Below, one piece after another: positions 1 through 6,263 of a stretch of 6,400 nucleotides of DNA; the first letter of the stretch is position 1, and every line of letters begins with the position of its first letter. The DNA is from Methanobrevibacter sp. (lineage in GTDB: Archaea > Methanobacteriota > Methanobacteria > Methanobacteriales > Methanobacteriaceae). The translations under genes and the position numbers were made by a program. The stretch spans positions 1-6,400 of the forward strand of contig JAUNXD010000098.1 in assembly GCA_030539985.1 (NCBI GenBank), in the 5' to 3' direction. The notes under the pieces are model-generated. The model was not told where the DNA came from. It did no database searches and was given only the letters and a program-made list of their open reading frames with translations.

Positions 1-11
1 AGGGTGAAAAC

Positions 12-1181
12 GTGGGAAATACAATAAAATTAGTTTCAGGTTTTATTTTATTTGTAATTGGTGTTCTCCTTGCATATGAAACAATAGTCTATAACTTAAT
101 AGACCTTTTAATGATGGTTGGTTTCATCATTTCAATTGTAGGAATAATAATGATGGTCAGCTATTTCGTTGATTCAAATGCGGACAGAACTACTAATAAG
201 ATTAAAGAATTTTTAGAGTCTAAAGAAGGTAATTCTCATTCATTTAAAAGATTTGAAAGAAAATCTGATGATGATAATCGTCCATTGAAAGTTAGAAAAG
301 AATTCAACGATTATGATGATGGGGGTTATGAGGAATTTGTAGAAGATGATTATTCAGATTCTTCAAATGGCGGATTTTTCGGATCTTCTCTTGAAGACAA
401 TCCAAAAGCGGTTTTAAATGTTGTGCCTCAACCTGAAAAGGAAGTTAGCTTTGACAAACAGCTTGAATTTACTCCACATTATGAAAAACCGTTGAAGGTA
501 AGCCGAGCTCCTAGAAAACGGGAGGAAGATTATTTTGTTGATGAAGTTCCTCAATTCATTGTTGAACCAACAAATAATTCAAACGAAATCCAAAATGCAT
601 TGGCTGAAGAAGAACCTGTAATCGAGCCAGTTTTAGAGACTCCAACTAAAATTGAGCCGGAAGTACCGGCAAGAGATATCAAAATTGACATTAACAATCC
701 TGAAAGTTTACCAGTTCCAAAATCATTAAACAGTTATGTTCTTTCAAGTTCAGGTGTTAAAACTTCCAAAGAGGCTTTTGATGATTTGGCCATTAATGTT
801 AACAAGGAATTCATGCTTGAAATTCCATCATTGAATGATTTGTCCGACAGGGTTTTATCTCATGTTCCGACAATATACTCAAGAGTCATCATTGATGAAT
901 TTGATGTTTCAGACATGTCTTATATGTTTTTAATATCTTCTCTTTTAAAACAAGGAGTTCATATTAAGACAGTTCCTAAAGTACATGCCATAAACTTAAT
1001 CACTGATGATTCACATGCTATGATCATCTCTGAAGGCCAAAACCAAATGGAATACGGAGCAATCTATGACGACAGGAATTCCATTTCAAACATCAGAGCT
1101 GATTTCGAAAAAACATGGAACATCGCTTCCAATTTGGATGAAAATATTTTGATGGCTAACGCAACTGGTGGTGCAAAATAA
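12..1181 (+). CDS. Membrane-anchored protein with acidic linker and degenerate PLD-like C-terminal domain
   Basis: 389 residues, function unknown. Two hydrophobic helices at about residues 6-24 and 30-52 form an N-terminal hairpin. A long, low-complexity, acidic and Pro/Glu-rich linker follows (about 60-238) and is probably disordered. A compact C-terminal domain (about 240-385) is presumably cytoplasmic. In that domain, H325 and D332 have the spacing of the phospholipase-D HxKx4D motif, but the Lys position is Ile327 and the following GS is IS. The motif is preceded by a 'LLKQGVHIKTVP' strand-like segment and followed by 'FEKTWNIA', a pattern I associate with PLD-like regulatory domains such as those in TrmB-type proteins. 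If this is right, the domain is non-catalytic and may bind or scaffold. The start chosen is GTG at 12, with AGGGTGA at 1-7 as Shine-Dalgarno. The frame stays open to the window edge, so an upstream start cannot be excluded. The stop overlaps the start of the next gene by one base. The domain call is inference. Confidence 0.8.
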   Translation: MGNTIKLVSGFILFVIGVLLAYETIVYNLIDLLMMVGFIISIVGIIMMVSYFVDSNADRTTNKIKEFLESKEGNSHSFKRFERKSDDDNRPLKVRKEFNDYDDGGYEEFVEDDYSDSSNGGFFGSSLEDNPKAVLNVVPQPEKEVSFDKQLEFTPHYEKPLKVSRAPRKREEDYFVDEVPQFIVEPTNNSNEIQNALAEEEPVIEPVLETPTKIEPEVPARDIKIDINNPESLPVPKSLNSYVLSSSGVKTSKEAFDDLAINVNKEFMLEIPSLNDLSDRVLSHVPTIYSRVIIDEFDVSDMSYMFLISSLLKQGVHIKTVPKVHAINLITDDSHAMIISEGQNQMEYGAIYDDRNSISNIRADFEKTWNIASNLDENILMANATGGAK

Positions 1182-1183
1182 TG
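1167..1183 (+). promoter_or_regulatory. Translational coupling junction (SD plus TAATG)
   Basis: GGTGGTG at 1167-1173 lies within the last codons of the upstream gene, 7 bases before the ATG at 1181. The stop TAA (1179-1181) and start ATG (1181-1183) share one A. This supports a single transcript and fixes the start of the hydrolase gene. Confidence 0.65.
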
Positions 1184-1900
1184 GAAATTAGATGGTTGGG
1201 ACACTCTGCATTCGAAATAATAAGCGATGATGGTGTTAAAATCCTAATTGATCCATTTATTAGCAACAATCCTGTTTGCGATGTTCCTGTTGAAGAATTA
1301 AATCCTGATATTATTTTGATTACTCATGGACATTCCGATCATTTCGGCGATGCTTTGGAGATTTCCAACAGCACCAATGCTCCTATTGCATGTATCCATG
1401 AAATTTCACTCTTTTTAGCAAAACAAGGAATAAGAAACATCAGTGTTAATATTGGAGGTTCATTCATATATAGGAATATTAAATTCACCATGCTTGACGC
1501 TAAGCACTCTTCTGACATTGACATTGTTGAAGAGACCGTGCCAGGGGGCAGTGCCGCAAGCTTTTTAATCACATTTGAGGATGGGACAAAAATATTCCAT
1601 GCTGGCGATACTGGTTTGTTCGGTGATATGAAAGATATTATTGGTTCAATTTATAAACCTGATGTAGTTATGGTTCCTATTGGGGATAAATTTACTATGG
1701 GTCCTTTTGAAGCGGCTTTAGCTTCAATGTGGATGAATCCAAAAGTTGTTATTCCTATGCATTATAATACATTTCCACCAATAGAACAAGATCCGGCTAT
1801 ATTTGCCAATTTTGTAAGTCAGTTTAATCCAAATATTGATATTTTGGTAATGAATCCTGACGAGTATTTTGAATTTAATCCTGAAGATTATCAGGATTAA
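1181..1900 (+). CDS. UPF0173 family metal-dependent hydrolase (metallo-beta-lactamase fold)
   Basis: 239 residues, a full-length member of the MBL-fold UPF0173 family of predicted metal-dependent hydrolases, slightly longer than the usual 225-230. Visible features are the N-terminal 'WLGHSAFEI' strand, 'IDPF' at 23-26, the metal-binding THGHSDH at 48-54 (H49, H51, D53, H54), His109 in 'DAKHSS', the HAGDTG motif at 140-145 (H140, D143) and the distal His194 in 'IPMHYNTFPP'. All ligands expected for a two-metal MBL site are present, so it should be an active cytoplasmic hydrolase. The physiological substrate is unknown for the family. The ATG overlaps the upstream stop (TAATG), and GGTGGTG at 1167-1173 serves as ribosome binding site, so translation is likely coupled to the membrane protein upstream. 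Its TAA stop shares bases with the stop of the opposing RqcH gene. The acidic C-terminal tail (about 225-239) is an addition to the core fold. Confidence 0.93.
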   Translation: MEIRWLGHSAFEIISDDGVKILIDPFISNNPVCDVPVEELNPDIILITHGHSDHFGDALEISNSTNAPIACIHEISLFLAKQGIRNISVNIGGSFIYRNIKFTMLDAKHSSDIDIVEETVPGGSAASFLITFEDGTKIFHAGDTGLFGDMKDIIGSIYKPDVVMVPIGDKFTMGPFEAALASMWMNPKVVIPMHYNTFPPIEQDPAIFANFVSQFNPNIDILVMNPDEYFEFNPEDYQD

Positions 1901-3903
1901 TTTTTTTCATATTTTTTTCTTTGATGATATTCCTCATCAATGTCGCATTTTCCAGATGGCAAAACCCTTATGATGTCGTCTAATGTTAGCAAATCATCTT
2001 CATTAATTTTATGAATAATTTTTTTGGCAATTGCTTCTTTTTTGGTATATCCAGGTTTTATCACGACATAATTTTCACAATGAGCTTCCACAGCTTCAAT
2101 CGGCCCGATCATTATCCTTTTTCCTTCATAATCCACAATTCCAATTGCAAGTTTCACCCTTGCACCTCGAATATAGTTTCTGTGTCCCCTTATTACAAAG
2201 GATCCTTTGGCCAGAAATTCTCCGGATTCCGGTGTTTTTGAAACCTGGTCCGGATGGACCCAGAAAACATCTTGGGATGTGAAGCCCAATGACCAAGCAG
2301 ATGAAAATGATGCTGCAAACTCTCCGGATTCTTTAAGGAGATTGTCATTTAGTTCACTGCCGTTTAATTTTATGGCAGTTGATGATGCACCATGTATGTC
2401 TGCATGAAGATAAATGTCATTTGGTTCCAGATATTTCTTGACGACATTCTCGTTGCTGTTGGCGTCACGCCCTCCAACGACCAATGTTCCGTCTGAGCTT
2501 AAAAACCATCTTAATTTTTCATACCACTTGAGATTTTTCTTGACTCTCTTTTTCGGCACTGCTACACGTTCCATTGCAACATCCTTTTTCGCCTTAATAT
2601 CTTCAAGCTGTTTTTTAGTATTTTCAATTGCTATTAAAGCTCCTTTTATTTTTCTTTTAGCTTTTTTAGCTTTTTCATAATAATTTTCGGCATTTTCGGG
2701 GATTGTTATCTTCGGATCGATTACAAATGAAGTGTCATCTATGTTTAGGGTTAAAACGCCTAACTTGTCTATTGATTCATAGATTTGAGCTTCTGCCATG
2801 CCGTCTTTTTTAGCTTTTTTCAATGTTTTGCCAATTTCTTTAAAAGAGTAGTCCTTACTTCTAGCCTGGTTTACAACATTAATTATGTTTTCAATGGAAG
2901 TGTAATTAGAATAAATAATCTCTCCTTTATGTTGGCTATCATTGATTGTCTTGTTAAAATTATCAAGTGTTTCTTCTTGTAAACGTAACCTTTTTTCAAA
3001 CTTGTTTACCTTTTTGTTCCATGCTGACTCCTGAGTGTTTTTAATGTCGGTGTTGACCTTTTTTGAGTAGAATTCATCACAGGCTTCATTGAATGTTTCA
3101 TAATATGTTTTTTCAAAATCATCATATTTTACCAAATCAAGCGCAACAACGTCCTCCTTTGAATCATTTTTAACAATTTGCTGCTTGATTGACTTATCAT
3201 TTAGACTATTGAATAGATTTTTAAATCCAGTGTATAGTGCAGATAACTGTTCTTCGGTTATTTCAGTATTTGGAGTGTTTTTGTCGATTTTTACAATTTC
3301 ATTTGCTCTTTTGATGATTTCTTCAGCATACAAACTTCCAAGCCCATTTCTTGCAAGTGTTCTGACAACATCACTTTCCTCATCATCAAATAATGTTTTG
3401 AAATCGTTTTCATCAGCAGTAATGGGATTGATTCCTCTTTCTTCAGGGAATATGTATTCTTTTTTGGAACTGATATCTCTTGTACTCCAATGTTTTCTTT
3501 TTAAAGGCAATATGATATTGTTTTCATCATCTAAAAGAATTATATTTCCCTTATCAAACAGTTCAACTATGATTGTATAACATTTGTCCTTCTTAACCTT
3601 TATTTCCACTACACGATCAAAGTTATGCTGAGTTATGCTTTTAACGTGGGCTCCCTTTATCCTTTTTCGCAAAAGCATAGGAAATGTTGGTGGAGTGGTT
3701 GGATTTTCAAGAGGATACTGGCTGGTATGTATTCTGGAGCCACACTGCATTACCAAATCAATTCTTCCGGTTCCAGGTACATGGAATCTCATAACAACAA
3801 TGTCTTTTGTTGGCTGGAATGATTTGTCCACCCGGGCACCGGTTAATAAATTATTCAATTCATTGCTTATTGTAAAAATGTCAACATTTGACATGGATTT
3901 CAT
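1897..3903 (-). CDS. rqcH: Archaeal Rqc2 homolog RqcH (NFACT family), ribosome-associated quality control
   Basis: 668 residues, full length for archaeal NFACT proteins. By homology to bacterial RqcH and eukaryotic Rqc2/NEMF, it should bind 50S subunits carrying stalled peptidyl-tRNA and may direct C-terminal tailing of the nascent chain. Domain order: NFACT-N (about 1-165), a helix-hairpin-helix-like segment (about 175-205, 'RNGLGSLYAEEIIKRANE'), a helical coiled-coil region (about 292-325 and 405-445) flanking the middle part, then NFACT-R/DUF814 (about 458-570) with WYEKLRWF, SSDGTLVVGGRDA and DIYLHADIHGA. A basic/acidic archaeal C-terminal extension follows. Asp8 and the Asp96-Arg97 pair match the catalytic or tRNA-contacting D and DR residues of the family. 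The start at 3903 is preferred over Met4 because AGAAGGTG (complement of 3911-3918) sits about 7 bases upstream. It converges on the hydrolase gene with overlapping stops, and diverges from the small membrane-protein gene. Tailing activity in archaea is inferred. Confidence 0.93.
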   Translation of the reverse strand: MKSMSNVDIFTISNELNNLLTGARVDKSFQPTKDIVVMRFHVPGTGRIDLVMQCGSRIHTSQYPLENPTTPPTFPMLLRKRIKGAHVKSITQHNFDRVVEIKVKKDKCYTIIVELFDKGNIILLDDENNIILPLKRKHWSTRDISSKKEYIFPEERGINPITADENDFKTLFDDEESDVVRTLARNGLGSLYAEEIIKRANEIVKIDKNTPNTEITEEQLSALYTGFKNLFNSLNDKSIKQQIVKNDSKEDVVALDLVKYDDFEKTYYETFNEACDEFYSKKVNTDIKNTQESAWNKKVNKFEKRLRLQEETLDNFNKTINDSQHKGEIIYSNYTSIENIINVVNQARSKDYSFKEIGKTLKKAKKDGMAEAQIYESIDKLGVLTLNIDDTSFVIDPKITIPENAENYYEKAKKAKRKIKGALIAIENTKKQLEDIKAKKDVAMERVAVPKKRVKKNLKWYEKLRWFLSSDGTLVVGGRDANSNENVVKKYLEPNDIYLHADIHGASSTAIKLNGSELNDNLLKESGEFAASFSSAWSLGFTSQDVFWVHPDQVSKTPESGEFLAKGSFVIRGHRNYIRGARVKLAIGIVDYEGKRIMIGPIEAVEAHCENYVVIKPGYTKKEAIAKKIIHKINEDDLLTLDDIIRVLPSGKCDIDEEYHQRKKYEKN
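1901..1918 (+). terminator. Oligo-T archaeal terminator of the two-gene plus-strand operon
   Basis: Two runs of seven T (1901-1907 and 1912-1918), separated by CATA, begin immediately after the TAA of the hydrolase gene. U-tracts without a required hairpin are the known intrinsic termination signal of archaeal RNA polymerase. The tract lies inside the 3' end of the opposing gene, where it is the antisense of that protein's Lys/Asn-rich end (RKKYEKN). The call is from position and composition only. Confidence 0.55.
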
Positions 3904-3918
3904 TGTCTAACACCTTCT

Positions 3919-3986
3919 ATCAATACTTTAATATATTATAACTAACTAAAATTATATTAATATATTTAATTTAATGGAGGATATAA
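3919..3986. promoter_or_regulatory. Divergent AT-rich promoter region with plus-strand SD
   Basis: The 83-bp spacer between the divergent starts is almost entirely A/T. For the plus-strand gene, TTTAATATATTATA at 3928-3941 could be a TATA box, giving a start near 3960. For rqcH, the minus-strand reading of about 3951-3970 is TATA-rich and would give a start near 3935. TATATTAATATA at 3953-3964 is a perfect 12-bp palindrome. The plus gene has a strong Shine-Dalgarno, GGAGG at 3976-3980, six bases before its ATG. Box positions are inferred from spacing, and transcription starts are not visible in sequence. Confidence 0.5.
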
Positions 3987-4259
3987 ATGGATAAAACTGT
4001 TATGGTTACAAGCATTCATATTGTTTTTGCTCTTATTGCGGCGTTAATTTCAACAGCATTAACTCTTGGCTGGTTAGGATTCAAAAATGATGTATTTGCA
4101 TTTTTCGTTGCTGCAATAATATTGTATTTCGTTGGCCAATTATCCCAAAGGGTTGCTGGAGAAGAAATCTCCGGATTCAGCCAATGGTTATGGGATGGAA
4201 TCGCACCATTCTTTTTCACATGGGTTATTTCATTTACATTATTTGTAATGTACTTATAA
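3987..4259 (+). CDS. Small three-helix membrane protein, possibly archaeal EMC6-like
   Basis: 90 residues with three predicted transmembrane helices at about 8-30, 36-54 and 70-89. Short loops separate them: 'GFKND' after helix 1, and 'SQRVAGEEISGFSQWLWDG' after helix 2. Lys3 and Arg55 on one side predict a cytoplasmic N-terminus. There is no signal peptidase site and no catalytic motif. The size, helix count and the conserved-looking acidic/aromatic loop suggest a small conserved methanogen membrane family. A resemblance to archaeal EMC6-like proteins (DUF5379/EMC6-arch type, proposed partners of the DUF106/EMC3 insertase) is a recollection-based inference, not demonstrated. The start is secure because of the strong SD TGGAGGAT at 3975-3982. 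It is a monocistronic unit, divergent from rqcH, and its last codon and stop (TTATAA) are shared with the opposing DUF2070 gene. Confidence 0.82.
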   Translation: MDKTVMVTSIHIVFALIAALISTALTLGWLGFKNDVFAFFVAAIILYFVGQLSQRVAGEEISGFSQWLWDGIAPFFFTWVISFTLFVMYL

Positions 4260-6074
4260 TCCCCCAAAGAAAATCCAGGCAAACGCAATAAATAATGATG
4301 TAATGAGTAAAACTGGAGCTATAATCTTACTGACTGCCACAACGGAACTGATTGTTGAAATCAGCTCTGTTGAATTTTTAGGGCCAAAAGTATTAAGATC
4401 TTTTATTTTTTCGGTTCCAGTTCCAACTTCTACTTTTTCTAAATCTTTAATCGATTCTTCAATACTAATTTTTACATATTCTATAATTTCAGCTCTTTTT
4501 GCAATTCCTATCGGATTGTATCCTCTGGAAATAGTGTTGACTGTGTGTGTATCGGTTGTCATAACTTCTATTTCATCAATGTCCAAATCACTTACAGCAT
4601 CTATGATTTCCTGTCTGAATCCTATTTCCATATTGTTTGCATCAAACAGAACATATGCGGTTCTTTGACCTCCAACTTCAACAATCATTGTTTTAATGCC
4701 GCTTTCACCGACCCCCTCCTGTTTATCGAGGTCTTCCATATTGTTTTCATAACATCCAATCTTGATGTCATGTTCCTCCTGTTTGGGATCGATTGTATCG
4801 ATAACCTCAATCAATTGGAAAACTTCGGAATTTCCTGGAAGCACCTCTCCACTTTCGGGGGTAAATGAATTGTGACAGTCCACAATAACAGAATTTTTGA
4901 CATTGCAGCGGTTTCTGCTTTGGGCCATCATTGTAAGGCCGACACCGAATTCAATGTCATCCACCGCTTCAGGTGCAAATGTGGAAAGGATAACCATTCC
5001 TTCATTAAAGAATTGCACACCAATCTTCGCCTTTTCGGATGAGTATCTAACAAATCTGCTTGCATATGGGGAATATTGCACTTTTTCTAAACCTTTTTTT
5101 ACTGAATTTTCAATCTTGTCGATTTCAGAAACTGCAATAGGATTGAAATCGTGAGTTGACGGTCCGTGGGCCACCATTGTAAAATTGTCGAATTTGTTTG
5201 CAAGAATTGTCGGCATGTTCGATCCTCCAATATCGCCCAAAGGACCCGGATGCACTGATGGTGAGATAAATAATGCCTTAATGCCCTTTTCAGTTTTAAA
5301 GCTAACAAAGGTAACGATGGTTTCAATCGCTTCACTCATATCTACAAATATTGTCTCAAGAGAGTTTGACCCTTCGTTCATGTGCTTGATAAATAAACTT
5401 AATAAGTCCAGAACTCCTATTCCAAGGTTTTTCTTAAATGGGGATGCAATAATCTTGATAAACGCATAGATTGCTAAAACAAATATGATTGCTGCCACCA
5501 GTGCCTTGAATATGACCTGCATGAGCACGGGACCCATAAAACTTGTGTCAATAAATAAAAATGAAATCAAAATGTACATTGCTAAGATGAGCACCGGTTG
5601 AATTAGGCCGGTAACTGCAGCAATAGTGAATCTGACCTTTGAGGTTGCCCAAAAGACTAATGTATTGAATCCGTAAATTAAAACACAACCGAATATTGCG
5701 GAATTAATGAAAATATCCACATTGAAGACTCTGGAAATGGCGCATCCCAAAAGAATGATTATTCCTAATATGGTCATTGAGAGGCCTGAGAGAAACATTG
5801 AATGTTTTATTTTTAGGTTGATTCCGTGAACTGCACTGATTGTCTGTTGATTTAGGGCTCCACTCATTATGGAAGATATTCCTAAAACGACTAGGCCGAA
5901 TAGCCCTCCTAAAATCAAATCCTGTATTATTCCTTGGTTAGGTACCAAATCAATCAGATAATATGTGCTGCCTATTAAAAAACTGATAATAAGCATTCCA
6001 ATTATTGAAAATTTAGTTTTTGGGAGGGTCTTAATATATTTTGACAATCCCGCAACGCTGCTCATACTTGACAT
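4254..6074 (-). CDS. DUF2070 (COG3356) membrane protein, predicted membrane-associated hydrolase
   Basis: 606 residues, full-length DUF2070 family protein. Six predicted transmembrane helices (about 24-43, 50-72, 93-114, 120-143, 148-176, 183-208) precede a large soluble domain (about 215-575), and a seventh helix closes the protein (580-604). The soluble domain carries polar motifs typical of a metal or nucleophile site: HPGPLGDIGGSN at 275-286, HGPSTHD at 303-309, DCHNSF at 399-404 followed by ESGE at 407-410, and TTDTHTVN at 506-513. I recall the COG being described as a predicted membrane lipid hydrolase related to neutral ceramidases. The His-rich motifs fit this, but the substrate is unknown. 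Basic residues before helix 1 and after helix 6 (SPFKKN) predict a cytoplasmic soluble domain. The start at 6074 is not backed by a strong SD, and Met4 (6065) is an alternative. It ends on a stop shared with the small membrane-protein gene. Confidence 0.9.
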   Translation of the reverse strand: MSSMSSVAGLSKYIKTLPKTKFSIIGMLIISFLIGSTYYLIDLVPNQGIIQDLILGGLFGLVVLGISSIMSGALNQQTISAVHGINLKIKHSMFLSGLSMTILGIIILLGCAISRVFNVDIFINSAIFGCVLIYGFNTLVFWATSKVRFTIAAVTGLIQPVLILAMYILISFLFIDTSFMGPVLMQVIFKALVAAIIFVLAIYAFIKIIASPFKKNLGIGVLDLLSLFIKHMNEGSNSLETIFVDMSEAIETIVTFVSFKTEKGIKALFISPSVHPGPLGDIGGSNMPTILANKFDNFTMVAHGPSTHDFNPIAVSEIDKIENSVKKGLEKVQYSPYASRFVRYSSEKAKIGVQFFNEGMVILSTFAPEAVDDIEFGVGLTMMAQSRNRCNVKNSVIVDCHNSFTPESGEVLPGNSEVFQLIEVIDTIDPKQEEHDIKIGCYENNMEDLDKQEGVGESGIKTMIVEVGGQRTAYVLFDANNMEIGFRQEIIDAVSDLDIDEIEVMTTDTHTVNTISRGYNPIGIAKRAEIIEYVKISIEESIKDLEKVEVGTGTEKIKDLNTFGPKNSTELISTISSVVAVSKIIAPVLLITSLFIAFAWIFFGGL

Positions 6075-6088
6075 GGTTCTTTACCCGA

Positions 6089-6120
6089 CACTTTTTGTAT
6101 AAAATGCTCATATAAAAATT
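6089..6120 (-). promoter_or_regulatory. Promoter of the DUF2070 gene, short or absent leader
   Basis: On the minus strand, TTTTTATATGAG (complement of 6107-6118) and ATTTTATAC (complement of about 6095-6103) are TATA-like. A start about 26 bases downstream of the first box gives a leader of roughly 12 bases. The second would place the start at the ATG itself. No convincing GGAGG/GGTGA occurs before the ATG at 6074. Leaderless or near-leaderless translation is therefore plausible. All positions are inferred. Confidence 0.4.
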
Positions 6121-6125
6121 GGTCA

Positions 6126-6185
6126 AAACAAATATATTAAATTTGTCAAAATGGGGTAAGTGTTTTAACCAATCAAGGAGGGCAT
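6126..6185 (+). promoter_or_regulatory. Plus-strand promoter and strong Shine-Dalgarno of a 14-codon ORF
   Basis: AAATATATTAAA at 6130-6141 resembles an archaeal TATA box, with an A-rich upstream element as BRE. A transcript start would fall near 6160. AAGGAGGG at 6175-6182 is a near-perfect match to the anti-SD and stands four bases before the ATG at 6186. Order and spacing match a functional promoter and initiation region even though no long gene follows. Confidence 0.4.
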
Positions 6186-6230
6186 ATGAGATTTGATATA
6201 ATATTTGGTCATGAGAGTATATTAAATTAA
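6186..6230 (+). CDS. 14-residue mini-ORF (leader peptide or 5' remnant of a lost gene)
   Basis: The reading frame ATG...TAA encodes MRFDIIFGHESILN. Its only support is the strong Shine-Dalgarno and TATA-like box upstream. After the TAA the same frame stays open for another 49 codons to the TAA at 6378-6380, which would fit an original longer gene or chance. There is no run of one amino acid that would suggest attenuation. It could be a real small protein, a leader peptide, a decayed gene start, or a chance start behind a genuine untranslated RNA. I do not recognise the peptide. Confidence 0.25.
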   Translation: MRFDIIFGHESILN

Positions 6231-6263
6231 GTATGTGATTCCAGATTATCCGACAAACAGAGT

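Noticed and set aside
3185..3580. 131-codon open frame on the plus strand inside rqcH
   Set aside because: It is antisense to a full-length, motif-bearing NFACT gene, has no supporting Shine-Dalgarno that I can see, and its Ser/Leu/Phe-rich composition is what the reverse of Lys/Glu/Asp codons gives.
3892..3894. Alternative ATG (Met4) as rqcH start
   Set aside because: The GGTG site at 3911-3914 is about 7 bases from the first ATG but about 16 from this one, so the upstream start fits better.
4303..4668. 121-codon open frame on the plus strand inside the DUF2070 gene
   Set aside because: It is antisense to the conserved C-terminal part of DUF2070 including the TTDTH motif. It is hydrophobic only because of complementary codon bias.
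5099..5335. 78-codon minus-strand frame overlapping DUF2070 in another frame
   Set aside because: It lies in the region encoding the HPGP and HGPSTHD motifs of the real frame, with no sign of frameshift in that frame, so it is an overlapping shadow.
6153..6170. Possible hairpin GGTAA...TTAACC as terminator or riboswitch element
   Set aside because: The stem is only about five imperfect pairs and overlaps the inferred transcription start. It is too weak to call an RNA structure.
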